From contig SHVN01000007.1 in assembly GCA_009694215.1 (NCBI GenBank), forward strand, positions 1 to 51,176: a stretch of 51,176 nucleotides of DNA. The letters run 5' to 3'. A program made the position numbers and the translations under genes. Of this stretch, positions 25,788 through 32,926 are shown piece after piece (the first letter of the stretch is position 1; every line of letters begins with the position of its first letter). This DNA is from Xanthobacteraceae bacterium. GTDB lineage: Bacteria; Pseudomonadota; Alphaproteobacteria; Rhizobiales; Xanthobacteraceae. Under the pieces are notes generated by a model that searched no databases, was not told where the DNA came from, and worked only from the letters and a program-made list of their open reading frames with translations.

Positions 25788-25842
25788 CCGAGGCCCGTGG
25801 GTCCGTTCGACTCACGGCGTCCCGCGCGCCCTCGGACTTTTT
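25788..25842 (+). terminator. Candidate branched hairpin with T-run after the deacetylase-fold gene
   Basis: Outer arms CCGAGG (25788-25793) and CCTCGG (25830-25835) enclose an inner stem CCGTGGGT / ACTCACGG (25795-25802 and 25810-25817). TTTTT follows at 25838-25842, and a second run of six T is at 25853-25858. It begins 32 bp after the stop at 25755. It fits an intrinsic terminator, or the 3' end of a small RNA; I prefer terminator. Confidence 0.45.
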
Positions 25843-25910
25843 CCGGCGGCGCTTTTTTGTGACGCGATCTCACTCTTAATTCCGCAAGCTTCGGGGCGCT
25901 GGCCCCGGCG

Positions 25911-26183
25911 TCACACCGCGGGGCGGGTGCGCTTGGCGGGCTCGACGACGTAGCCGCCGCTCTGCTCGGTCTCGACCACGTAGCCCCGCGCCTTGATCAG
26001 CCATTCGGCGATGCGGACGGCGATCGGCCATGCGATCCCGAAGCACGCCATGAACAGAATCAGGAACGTCATCAGGCCGAAAGTCGGGAATTGGGAATCG
26101 ATGATCCGGCTGAACAGGAAAGAGAGGCCCTGAGCCGAGATCAGGGTCAGCACATAAACGACCATAAGGGTGAGGGCCTGCAC
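25911..26183 (-). CDS. Small two-helix membrane protein of unknown function
   Basis: This 90-residue protein has two strongly hydrophobic segments (LTLMVVYVLTLISAQGLSFL and MTFLILFMACFGIAWPIAV) and a basic, valine-rich C-terminal tail (YVVETEQSGGYVVEPAKRT). The tail contains a near-duplicated GYVVE motif. I do not recognise a family. It is probably an inner-membrane protein with the tail in the cytoplasm. It is transcribed away from the PRC-barrel gene, sharing the intergenic region 26184-26378. Confidence 0.68.
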   Translation of the reverse strand: MQALTLMVVYVLTLISAQGLSFLFSRIIDSQFPTFGLMTFLILFMACFGIAWPIAVRIAEWLIKARGYVVETEQSGGYVVEPAKRTRPAV

Positions 26184-26378
26184 GGCTTATCCTCCGCTGC
26201 GTGAGTGCAGCTGCGGCCATCGGGCGCAGGTTGTCCCCCTAAAGTCCAGGCAATTCGCGCAAAACGGCCGCCTTAGTTGGCGCTGGCCAAGCCGCCGGAA
26301 GGCGATTTCGGCGCTGGAACGCCCCGCCGTCCCGCACGTTTTCCTCCCAGGAATCCACCAGCCTGGAAGGACACCACC

Positions 26379-26783
26379 ATGAGCATGCCCATGGACCGCC
26401 GGCCGGCCGCAGCGACGCCCCTCTCGCACGGCCGCCACGACCTGATCGGAAGCGACCGCGTCGAAGTCACCAACGTCTATCGCTCCGACGGCAAGAAGAT
26501 CGGTGAGATCGAACGGGTGATGATCGACAAGTTCAGCGGCCAGGCGGCCTACGCCGTGATGGGCTTCGGCGGCTTCCTCGGCGTGGGCGAGGACCACTAC
26601 CCGATCCCGTGGGAGCGGCTCACCTACAACGAGACGCTCGGCGGCTACGAAATAAACCTCACCGACGAGCAGCTCAAGAACGCGCCTCGCTACGCCACCG
26701 GCGAGGAGTGGAAGTGGGACCCGGCCAAGGGCCGCGATATCTACGATTATTACGGCGTCGCGCCGTACTGGCCGATGATGTGA
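26379..26783 (+). CDS. PRC-barrel domain protein
   Basis: This 134-residue cytoplasmic protein contains a PRC-barrel-like domain: LIGSDRVEVTNVYRSDGKKI, then GEIERVMIDKFSGQAAYAVM and GVGEDHYPIPWERLTYNETL. ATG 26379 follows a GGAAGG ribosome site and is preferred to the longer open frame from 26277. PRC-barrel proteins of this stand-alone type are common in Hyphomicrobiales and are often stress-induced, with no firm function. The acidic C-terminus ends in an aromatic motif (DYYGVAPYWPMM). It is followed, 50 bp later, by an O6-alkylguanine-DNA alkyltransferase gene. Confidence 0.85.
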   Translation: MSMPMDRRPAAATPLSHGRHDLIGSDRVEVTNVYRSDGKKIGEIERVMIDKFSGQAAYAVMGFGGFLGVGEDHYPIPWERLTYNETLGGYEINLTDEQLKNAPRYATGEEWKWDPAKGRDIYDYYGVAPYWPMM

Positions 26784-26833
26784 GCTGTTGAAATCGGGTG
26801 GCATTGCGCGCCGCGCGGACCTAGGTTCCGCGC

Positions 26834-27394
26834 ATGGACGCGCAGGCCACCCACCATCATCTGTTCGACACCGCGATCGGCGAATGCGGCGTGGCGTGGA
26901 ATGCGCGCGGCCTCTGCGGCGTGCAACTGCCGGAAAAGGATCGCGGCCAGACCGAGCTGTGCCTCGCCGTGAAATGCCACAGCACCGCCGCGGCCGAGGT
27001 GCCGCCCTGGATCCAGTCGGCGATCTCCGACATCCAGCGCTATCTCGCCGGCCAGCCGGTCGATTTCTCCGCCATCGCGGTCGATCTCGATGGCATCGAT
27101 GGCTTCCGGAAGAAACTCTACGCGGCGCTGCGTGAGATCGGCTTCGGCCGCACCACGACCTACGGGGAGCTTGCGAAAAAACTCGGATTGACCGGCTGGG
27201 AGGGCGCCCGCGAGGTCGGCGAGGCGATGGGGAAGAATCCCATGCCGGTCGTCATCCCCTGCCACCGGGTGCTGGCCGCCGGCGGCAAGCTCGGCGGCTT
27301 CTCCGCCTACGGCGGCCCCGCCACCAAGCAGAAATTGCTGGCGCTGGAAGGCGTCGGCCTCGATAAGGCGCCCCCACGCCTGCCAGGGCTCTAG
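26834..27394 (+). CDS. ogt: Methylated-DNA--[protein]-cysteine S-methyltransferase
   Basis: This 186-residue protein removes alkyl groups from O6-alkylguanine (and O4-alkylthymine) in DNA by irreversible transfer to its own cysteine. The acceptor is Cys143 in IPCHRVLAAGG, with the helix-turn-helix and DNA-binding Arg region FGRTTTYGELAKKLG before it. The C-terminal GGFSAYGG and LLALEG are typical. Length is normal for Ogt, without an Ada regulatory domain. It lies 3 kb upstream of the imu mutasome genes, but on its own and with no LexA box seen. Its stop codon shares a CTAG with the convergent neighbour. Confidence 0.95.
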   Translation: MDAQATHHHLFDTAIGECGVAWNARGLCGVQLPEKDRGQTELCLAVKCHSTAAAEVPPWIQSAISDIQRYLAGQPVDFSAIAVDLDGIDGFRKKLYAALREIGFGRTTTYGELAKKLGLTGWEGAREVGEAMGKNPMPVVIPCHRVLAAGGKLGGFSAYGGPATKQKLLALEGVGLDKAPPRLPGL

Positions 27395-28383
27395 CTCTTG
27401 AGCGTCAGCACGATCCGTCCGCGCACCTTGCGGTCCTTGATGTCGCCGAGCGCTTGCGCGAACTGCTCGATCGGATAGGTCTTGGTCGGCAGCGGCTTCA
27501 ATTTCCCCGCCGCGTGCAGCGCATAGATCTCGGCGAACGCCGCCTGCATGTCGGCGGGCCGGCGCTTCCTATAATCGCTGATCTGCATGCCGCTGACTTC
27601 GATGTTCTTCACCAGCACGTAGTTCATCTTCAGTGACGGGATGCGGCCCGAAGCGAATCCGATCACGATCAGGCGCCCGCACCAGGCAAGCGCGCGCACC
27701 GCGGCGTCGAACATGTCGCCGCCCAGCATGTCGACGACAATGTCCACGCCCTTCTTGGCCGTCAGGGCGAATACCTGTTGGCGAAGGCTCTCATTCAAAT
27801 CCGGCACGGACAGATCGACGATCGCGTCGGCCCCTGCCGCCCGCACGATGTTCTCCTTGTCCTTGCTGGCGACGGCGGCGAACACCTTGGCACCGAACGC
27901 CTTCGCCAGCTGGATGGCCGCCAAGCCCACGCCGCCCGTGGCGCCGAGAATGAGCACGGTCTCCCCGGGCGCAATCCGCCCCCGATCCTTCAGCGCGAAA
28001 TAGGCGGTGTCGTAAACCAGCGCCATCGACGCTGCTTCCTCGAACGGCAGCGACGGCGGCAGCTTGATGCACTGGCTCTCCGGCATCGCCGCGAATTCGG
28101 CGAAGCCGCTCGACTCCGCCATCAACAGTGCGTGGTCGCCGGGCCTGAATTTGCTCACGCCCTCGCCGACCGCCGCGACCCGGCCCACCGGCAGCTTGCC
28201 GGGAATGAACGGCAGCGGCGGCTTGAACTGGTAGCTCCCGCTCATCATCACCAGATCGACGAAGTTGACGCTGACCGCATGCGTCTCGATTATCACCTCG
28301 CCCGCCTTGGGCACGGGCTTGGGCATCTCACCCAGGGTTGCGTTCTCGATGCCACCGAATTCGCGGACCACCACGGCGCGCAT
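27391..28383 (-). CDS. NADPH:quinone oxidoreductase family protein (zinc-independent MDR)
   Basis: This 330-residue enzyme belongs to the quinone oxidoreductase branch of the medium-chain dehydrogenases. The N-terminal GroES-like domain (MRAVVVREFGG ... PFIPGKLPVGRVAAVG) is followed by the nucleotide-binding Rossmann motif (LILGATGGVGLAAIQLAKAFG) and the C-terminal cap. No zinc-binding cysteines or catalytic Cys/His set is visible, consistent with reduction of quinones or enones using NADPH. It ends inside a CTAG shared with ogt and lies just downstream of the acyl-CoA ligase gene (15 bp gap), so they probably share a transcript. It may process an activated acyl-CoA or an enone intermediate. 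Confidence 0.93.
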   Translation of the reverse strand: MRAVVVREFGGIENATLGEMPKPVPKAGEVIIETHAVSVNFVDLVMMSGSYQFKPPLPFIPGKLPVGRVAAVGEGVSKFRPGDHALLMAESSGFAEFAAMPESQCIKLPPSLPFEEAASMALVYDTAYFALKDRGRIAPGETVLILGATGGVGLAAIQLAKAFGAKVFAAVASKDKENIVRAAGADAIVDLSVPDLNESLRQQVFALTAKKGVDIVVDMLGGDMFDAAVRALAWCGRLIVIGFASGRIPSLKMNYVLVKNIEVSGMQISDYRKRRPADMQAAFAEIYALHAAGKLKPLPTKTYPIEQFAQALGDIKDRKVRGRIVLTLKS

Positions 28384-28398
28384 ATCGTTCTCCCGGAA

Positions 28399-30063
28399 TT
28401 ATACGCTGGCGCGCCTGGTCTCGAAGCGGATCGGCTCGGGCGTGACGCGGCCCTCCTTGATCCAGTCGACGATGGCGCGCTTGAGCATCTTGCCGTTGGG
28501 CGTGAGCGGGATCTCGTCGAGGCAGAGGAAATACTCCGGCATGTCGAACTTCGACAGGCCGGCGCCGTCGAGATGCTTGAGCAATTCGTTCGGCGTCGCC
28601 GTCTTGCCCTGGCGGAATACCACCGCAAGGCAGACCTTCTCGCCCAGCCGTGCATCCTTCACCGGCAGGGCTGCGGCGCGCAGCACCGCCGGGTGCCGCG
28701 TCGCGTATTCCTCGATATGCGCCGGGTGGATGTTGCGGCCGCCGCGGATGATGATGTCCTTGCTTCGCCCGGCGATGCGGAGATAGCCGTTGGCGTCGAG
28801 CGTGCCGAGATCGCCGGTCATGAACCAGCCGCTCTTGTTGAAGGCATCTTCCGTCGCGCTCTGGTCGTCGAAATAGCCGAGCATCAGGCTTGCCCCGCGC
28901 CCGCCGATCTGGCCGACCTCGCCGGGCGCGGCCTTGGTGTCGGGATCGTCCGTCTTGAAGATGCGAAGCTCGTAGCCCGGGCAGGTCTTGCCGGAGGTCT
29001 CGATGATCAGATTCGGATCGTCGTTTGGCAGTGTGTACTGGTGCGAGCAGTTCTCGGTCATGCCGTAGCCGGTCTGCGGCTTGATGCCCTGAGCGATCAG
29101 GCCCGCGACCACCTCGCTCGGCACCGCCGAACCCGAGATGCGGAAGCCGGTGAGCCGGCCAAGACCTTTCAGTCTGCGCTTCTGCATTTCCGCCAGCAAA
29201 TCGATGGCGTTCGGCGGTACGCCGACCAGGAAGCTCGTGTCGGTTTCGAGAATCCGGTCCGCCAAACTCGCGCTGCGCGGCAGGTCGTTGATGACGAGTT
29301 CCGAGCCCATCGCCATCGCCATCACCTGCGCGCCGAAGCCCAGATTGTGGCTGAGCGGCGAGAGCGTATAGACCACCGAGGTGTTGCCGACGCTCCAGTC
29401 CTTGGCAAGCTGGCGCGCGTTGGCCAGGAGCGTGTTGTCGGAGTGCATCACGCCCTTGGGCTTGCCGGTGGTGCCCGAGGTGAACGCCAGATAGACGACC
29501 TGGTTGGGGTCGCTCTTCATCGGCACGTCGGCGCCCGTTGCAAATGTGATTCCCGGAAACACTCCCTTGTCGGACTCGGTCAGCGGCTCCAGCCGATAGA
29601 CATGCTTCAGCGTCGGTACGGCGCCGAGAGCCTCGATCAGATTGCGCTTCCCGGCGTCGGCGCCATAGCCGCTCTGCCAGATGAAGGCGGCGCAGCGCGT
29701 GCGCAGCATCAGTTCGGTGACTTCGCCGACGGTGTGGTCGCGGTGCAGCGAAGGGCACGAGATCGCGCCGCTCTTGGAACAGGCCAGCAGCGCCACTACG
29801 CTCTCGATCCGGCTCGGCAGCCACACGCCGACGCGCTGACCCGCGCGCACGCCGCGGCCGGCCAGATCGGCGGCGAGCGCATCGGCCCCTGCCAGCAACT
29901 CCCGATAGGTCAGCCGGCGGAACCGGTCGCGGACCGCGAAGGCCTGCGGGGTGTGCTCGGCGTGCCAGCGCACCAGCCCATAGATGGTGTCGCCGCGCCA
30001 GAAGCCTTCGGCTTCGTATTTCTCGATCAGTTCGGCCGAGAGCCGCGTCAGGATCGTGCTCAT
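28399..30063 (-). CDS. Acyl-CoA synthetase / AMP-dependent ligase
   Basis: This 554-residue enzyme activates a carboxylic acid to its CoA thioester using ATP. The AMP-binding motif is at residues 191-206 (YLAFTSGTTGKPKGVM). Further motifs include GYGMTENC, TGDLGTLDANGYLRI, GRSKDIIIRGGRNIHP, and the C-terminal catalytic lysine region LTPNGKMLKR. It most resembles the cyclohexanecarboxylate-CoA or medium-chain acyl ligase group, but the acid cannot be told from sequence. It lies immediately upstream of the quinone-oxidoreductase-like gene, forming a two-gene operon. A Bug remnant precedes its start by 29 bp, hinting at a lost receptor for the same acid. Confidence 0.93.
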   Translation of the reverse strand: MSTILTRLSAELIEKYEAEGFWRGDTIYGLVRWHAEHTPQAFAVRDRFRRLTYRELLAGADALAADLAGRGVRAGQRVGVWLPSRIESVVALLACSKSGAISCPSLHRDHTVGEVTELMLRTRCAAFIWQSGYGADAGKRNLIEALGAVPTLKHVYRLEPLTESDKGVFPGITFATGADVPMKSDPNQVVYLAFTSGTTGKPKGVMHSDNTLLANARQLAKDWSVGNTSVVYTLSPLSHNLGFGAQVMAMAMGSELVINDLPRSASLADRILETDTSFLVGVPPNAIDLLAEMQKRRLKGLGRLTGFRISGSAVPSEVVAGLIAQGIKPQTGYGMTENCSHQYTLPNDDPNLIIETSGKTCPGYELRIFKTDDPDTKAAPGEVGQIGGRGASLMLGYFDDQSATEDAFNKSGWFMTGDLGTLDANGYLRIAGRSKDIIIRGGRNIHPAHIEEYATRHPAVLRAAALPVKDARLGEKVCLAVVFRQGKTATPNELLKHLDGAGLSKFDMPEYFLCLDEIPLTPNGKMLKRAIVDWIKEGRVTPEPIRFETRRASV

Positions 30064-30092
30064 GCAGGCCGCAACATCAGACAGGCTGCGTC

Positions 30093-30227
30093 CTAATTCA
30101 ACGAGATTCTGGCGCGCTCGATCAACGGCCGCCCAAGCTTCGGTGCGATGACTCGTGCGAGCGGGTCGCTGACCGCGCCGGCGACGAACGGCACCACGAC
30201 GGTCTTGCCGGCGAACTCCTTATCCGC
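30093..30227 (-). pseudogene. Remnant of a Bug/TctC receptor gene
   Basis: About 44 codons read FAGKTVVVPFVAGAVSDPLA and RVIAPKLGRPLIERA before a stop, matching the first part of the mature Bug domain (compare VKIVVPFPPGGGVDVVARVI at 18458-19438). No signal peptide and no C-terminal domain remain. It lies just before the acyl-CoA ligase. It is a decayed fragment. Confidence 0.65.
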
Positions 30228-30237
30228 GATCGGAGTT

Positions 30238-30432
30238 CTAGGAGGAAGGATTCCGCGCGGCCATGCGTGGCAGATGCCGGTTCTGCCGGTCCTGCTCTTC
30301 CATCTCGGCCGCCTTGGCACTGAGATCCGCGGCCATCAGGCGCAAACGCTCGGCGCTCGCGAGGTCGAAACAGGTTCGCGCGATGCGGAGGTAGTTTTCG
30401 GCTTGGCGATGCAGGTACTCAGGGGACAACAT
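30238..30432 (-). CDS. Small helical protein of unknown function
   Basis: This 64-residue protein starts at ATG 30432 and reads MLSPEYLHRQAENYLRIART, then CFDLASAERLRLMAADLSAK and a charged C-terminus with EEQDRQ. It has the composition of a soluble, possibly coiled-coil helical bundle. Small proteins with the same YLRIARTC..ASAERLRLMAADL pattern are frequent in Bradyrhizobium-like genomes, as I recall, without a known role. It is transcribed away from the imu operon, with 222 bp between starts. Confidence 0.7.
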   Translation of the reverse strand: MLSPEYLHRQAENYLRIARTCFDLASAERLRLMAADLSAKAAEMEEQDRQNRHLPRMAARNPSS

Positions 30433-30626
30433 GGTTCTTCTGGTTCGGACTCTGGAGGCCCGGCAGGTCCGGGCAATGGTTCTAAATGCAATGACCGGAC
30501 GTTGGTTCCTCAGCTCCTGGGCGGGGTGGAGGGCAATTCGGTCCGAGGGTTAACTCGTTCATAGAACGGAAGAAATTCATTCCGCTCCGGCGCGCTTGAC
30601 ATCGCGTGGGGGATGGGGAAGATTTA

Positions 30627-30641
30627 GAACAAAACATGAAC
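30627..30641 (+). promoter_or_regulatory. LexA (SOS) box of alphaproteobacterial type before imuA
   Basis: The sequence GAAC-aaaacat-GAAC is an exact GAAC-N7-GAAC, the reverse complement of the GTTC-N7-GTTC direct repeat bound by alphaproteobacterial LexA. It ends 13 bp before ATG 30655, so it lies in or near the promoter/leader of imuA-imuB-dnaE2, the operon most typically controlled by LexA in this group. Confidence 0.85.
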
Positions 30642-30654
30642 ATAGGGGATTCCC

Positions 30655-31470
30655 ATGGGCCCGACCGCGCCACAGCCTGCGCTGAACCATCTTCGCCAGA
30701 TCTTGGCGGGGATCGACCCGAGCAGCGCCCCCCGCCTCGCCGGGCAGGAGCGCCTCATCGGGCTTAGTCCTCCGATCGACGCCGTCCTCGGCGGCGGGCT
30801 CGCCTGCGGCGCGCTGCACGAGCTTGCTCCCGCGGCACCCATGCATCTCGCGGCGGCCGGCGGGTTTGCCGTAGCGATTGCGGCGCGCGCCGGCCGGGAC
30901 CGCAGGCCCGTGCTCTGGATCGCCACCGATTACGCGGGGGGCGAGGGCGGGGCGCCTTACGGTCCCGGCCTCGACCTGTTCGGTTTTGCCTCGGCGCGCC
31001 TCCTCATGCTCCGCGTGCCGAAGCCGGTCGATGTGCTCTGGGCGATGGAGGAGGCGCTGCGCTGCCGCGCGCTCGCCTGCGTCGTCGCCGAGCTCACCGG
31101 CGAAGGCGAAGCGGCCGATCTCACCGCGACGCGCCGTCTTGCGCTCGCCGCGCGCGAAGGGTTGAGCGCGCAGAACTCCGGCTTGGGCCTGCTCATCCGC
31201 CATCGCACAACATCGATGCCGGGCGCGGCGGCGACCCGCTGGGAGATCGCCGCGGCGCCGAGCCAGCCGGATGCTTATGGCGGTCTCTGTGGCGGTTTGG
31301 GCCGCGCGCGCTTCGACCTTTCTCTCCGCAAGAACCGGCGCGGGCCGTCCGGCCGTTGGATCATCGAGTGGGACCATCATGAGCGTGCTTTCCAGCAGGC
31401 GTTACCTTTCGGTATGGCTCCGGCGGCTCTCGACCGACCGGATCGAGCGCTATCTGCCCACGCCGGCTGA
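30655..31470 (+). CDS. imuA: ImuA-type SOS mutagenesis protein
   Basis: This 271-residue RecA-like protein opens the SOS mutasome operon. Visible family segments are LIGLSPPIDAVLGGGLACGALHEL near the N-terminus, then VLWIATDYAGGEGGAPYGPGLDLFG and LMLRVPKPVDVLWAMEEALRC. ImuA works with ImuB and DnaE2 in damage-induced mutagenesis. ATG 30655 follows an AGGGG ribosome site and lies 13 bp after the LexA box. The stop at 31470 lies 92 bases inside imuB. The C-terminal part is proline- and alanine-rich and probably flexible. Assignment rests on sequence pattern and gene order. Confidence 0.9.
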   Translation: MGPTAPQPALNHLRQILAGIDPSSAPRLAGQERLIGLSPPIDAVLGGGLACGALHELAPAAPMHLAAAGGFAVAIAARAGRDRRPVLWIATDYAGGEGGAPYGPGLDLFGFASARLLMLRVPKPVDVLWAMEEALRCRALACVVAELTGEGEAADLTATRRLALAAREGLSAQNSGLGLLIRHRTTSMPGAAATRWEIAAAPSQPDAYGGLCGGLGRARFDLSLRKNRRGPSGRWIIEWDHHERAFQQALPFGMAPAALDRPDRALSAHAG

Positions 31471-32926
31471 CGGGCCGCGTGTCGTCACAGCCCCGATCAA
31501 GGGCGCACAACGGATCACGGCGCTGAACGACGCGGCGGCGCGGCTCGGGCTCAAGGCCGGCCTGGGCCTGGCCGACGCCCGCGCCCGTTATCCGTCGCTG
31601 CCGGTGGCGGAGGCCGATTTCGAGGCCGACCGCCGCCTGCTGGAAGCGATCGCCGACTGGTGCGAGCGTTACACGCCGTTGATTGGGCTCGATCCGCCGG
31701 ATGGCCTGCTGCTCGATGTCACCGGCTGCGCGCATCTGTTCGGCGGCGAGGCGGCGCTGGCCCGCGATCTGCTGCTGCGGCTCAGGCGCCAGAGTTTCGC
31801 CGCGCATGTCGCGGTGGCCGACACCGTTGGCTGCGCCTGGGGCGTGGCCCGCTATGGCGGGCAGGGCATCGTCCCGGGCGGCGGCACCGAAGCGGCGATG
31901 CTGTCGCTGCCGATTGCGGCGCTGCGCGTCGATGCCGAAACCGTCGCGGATCTGAAAACCTCCGGCCTCACCTGCGTGGCCGATCTCGCCATTCGCCCGC
32001 GGGCGCCGTTTGCTGCGCGCTTTGGTGAAACGTTGATGCGCCGCCTCGATCAGGCGCTTGGCCGGCAGGACGAGCCGATCACGCCGCGTCTGCCGGCGCC
32101 TGCCGCGGTGGCGGAGCAGCGCTTTCCCGAACCGATCGCGCGCGAGGCCGACGTGCTCGGCACCATCGGGTCTCTGGCTGGCCGGCTCGCGGTCGTTCTG
32201 GAGCGGCGCGGCGAGGGTGCGCGTCTGCTTCAGGTGGCGCTGTTTCGCGCCGACGGCGCGGTGCATCGGCTGGAGATCGGCACCGGCTCCCCGCTCCGCG
32301 ATCCTGCGCGCGTGCGCAAATTGTTCGAGGAGCGGCTCGCGGTGCTGGGCGATGTCTGCGACCCGGGCTTCGGCTACGACATGGTGCGGCTGTCTGCGTT
32401 GGTCAACGAGCGCACCGATCCGTTGCAGACCGGGCTTGCGGGCGGCGATCACGACGAGGAACTGGCGCATCTGATCGACCGGCTCGGCGCGCGCTTTGGC
32501 CTCCGCCGCGTCACGCGGCTCATTCCGCAGGACACGCACATTCCGGAATACGCGGTGGCGGCGGTTCCGGCGCATGCGGTGAAACAGATCAAGGCTGCGA
32601 CACATCCCATCGAGCAAGACAGCGTCGGCGCGGTGCGCCCGATCCGCCTGTTCGAGCGGCCGGAGCCGGTCGACACCACTGCGCAGGTGCCGGACGGCCC
32701 GCCGATTTCGTTTCGCTGGCGGCACGTCCGGCATCAGGTCGAGCGATCCGAAGGGCCGGAACGCATCGCGCTGGAGTGGTGGCGCGACACGGCGGGCAAC
32801 AAACTCACGCGCGATTACTTCCGCGTCGAGAGTGAGGCCGGCGTCCGCGCATGGCTCTACCGCGAGGGGCTCTACGGCCGCGAGACGCCTAATCCGCAGT
32901 GGTATCTGCACGGGCTATTTGCATGA
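31379..32926 (+). CDS. imuB: ImuB, catalytically degenerate Y-family polymerase
   Basis: This 515-residue protein resembles Y-family DNA polymerases but has lost the catalytic aspartates: the first motif reads RRYLSVWLRRLSTDRI instead of the usual VDMDCFFASVE-type segment. ImuB is a scaffold linking the beta clamp, ImuA and DnaE2. The fingers/palm region (RITALNDAAARLGLKAGLGL) and ARARYPSLPV are conserved. The start at ATG 31379 lies inside imuA (92-base overlap), and the conserved N-terminus requires a start there. The stop overlaps the dnaE2 start as ATGA. I could not identify a clear clamp-binding motif by eye. Confidence 0.92.
   Translation: MSVLSSRRYLSVWLRRLSTDRIERYLPTPADGPRVVTAPIKGAQRITALNDAAARLGLKAGLGLADARARYPSLPVAEADFEADRRLLEAIADWCERYTPLIGLDPPDGLLLDVTGCAHLFGGEAALARDLLLRLRRQSFAAHVAVADTVGCAWGVARYGGQGIVPGGGTEAAMLSLPIAALRVDAETVADLKTSGLTCVADLAIRPRAPFAARFGETLMRRLDQALGRQDEPITPRLPAPAAVAEQRFPEPIAREADVLGTIGSLAGRLAVVLERRGEGARLLQVALFRADGAVHRLEIGTGSPLRDPARVRKLFEERLAVLGDVCDPGFGYDMVRLSALVNERTDPLQTGLAGGDHDEELAHLIDRLGARFGLRRVTRLIPQDTHIPEYAVAAVPAHAVKQIKAATHPIEQDSVGAVRPIRLFERPEPVDTTAQVPDGPPISFRWRHVRHQVERSEGPERIALEWWRDTAGNKLTRDYFRVESEAGVRAWLYREGLYGRETPNPQWYLHGLFA

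Noticed and set aside
25795-25817. tRNA T-arm-like hairpin with a GTTCGA loop
   Set aside because: The loop resembles a T-arm (GTTCGAC), but no acceptor stem, D-arm or anticodon arm fits around it.
27778-30096. Plus-strand 772-codon frame over the ligase and quinone-oxidoreductase genes
   Set aside because: Antisense to two well-identified genes and without any domain.
30434-30446. GTTC-N5-GTTC resembling a LexA box near 30440
   Set aside because: The spacing is 5, not 7, and it lies in the leader of a gene read away from imuA.
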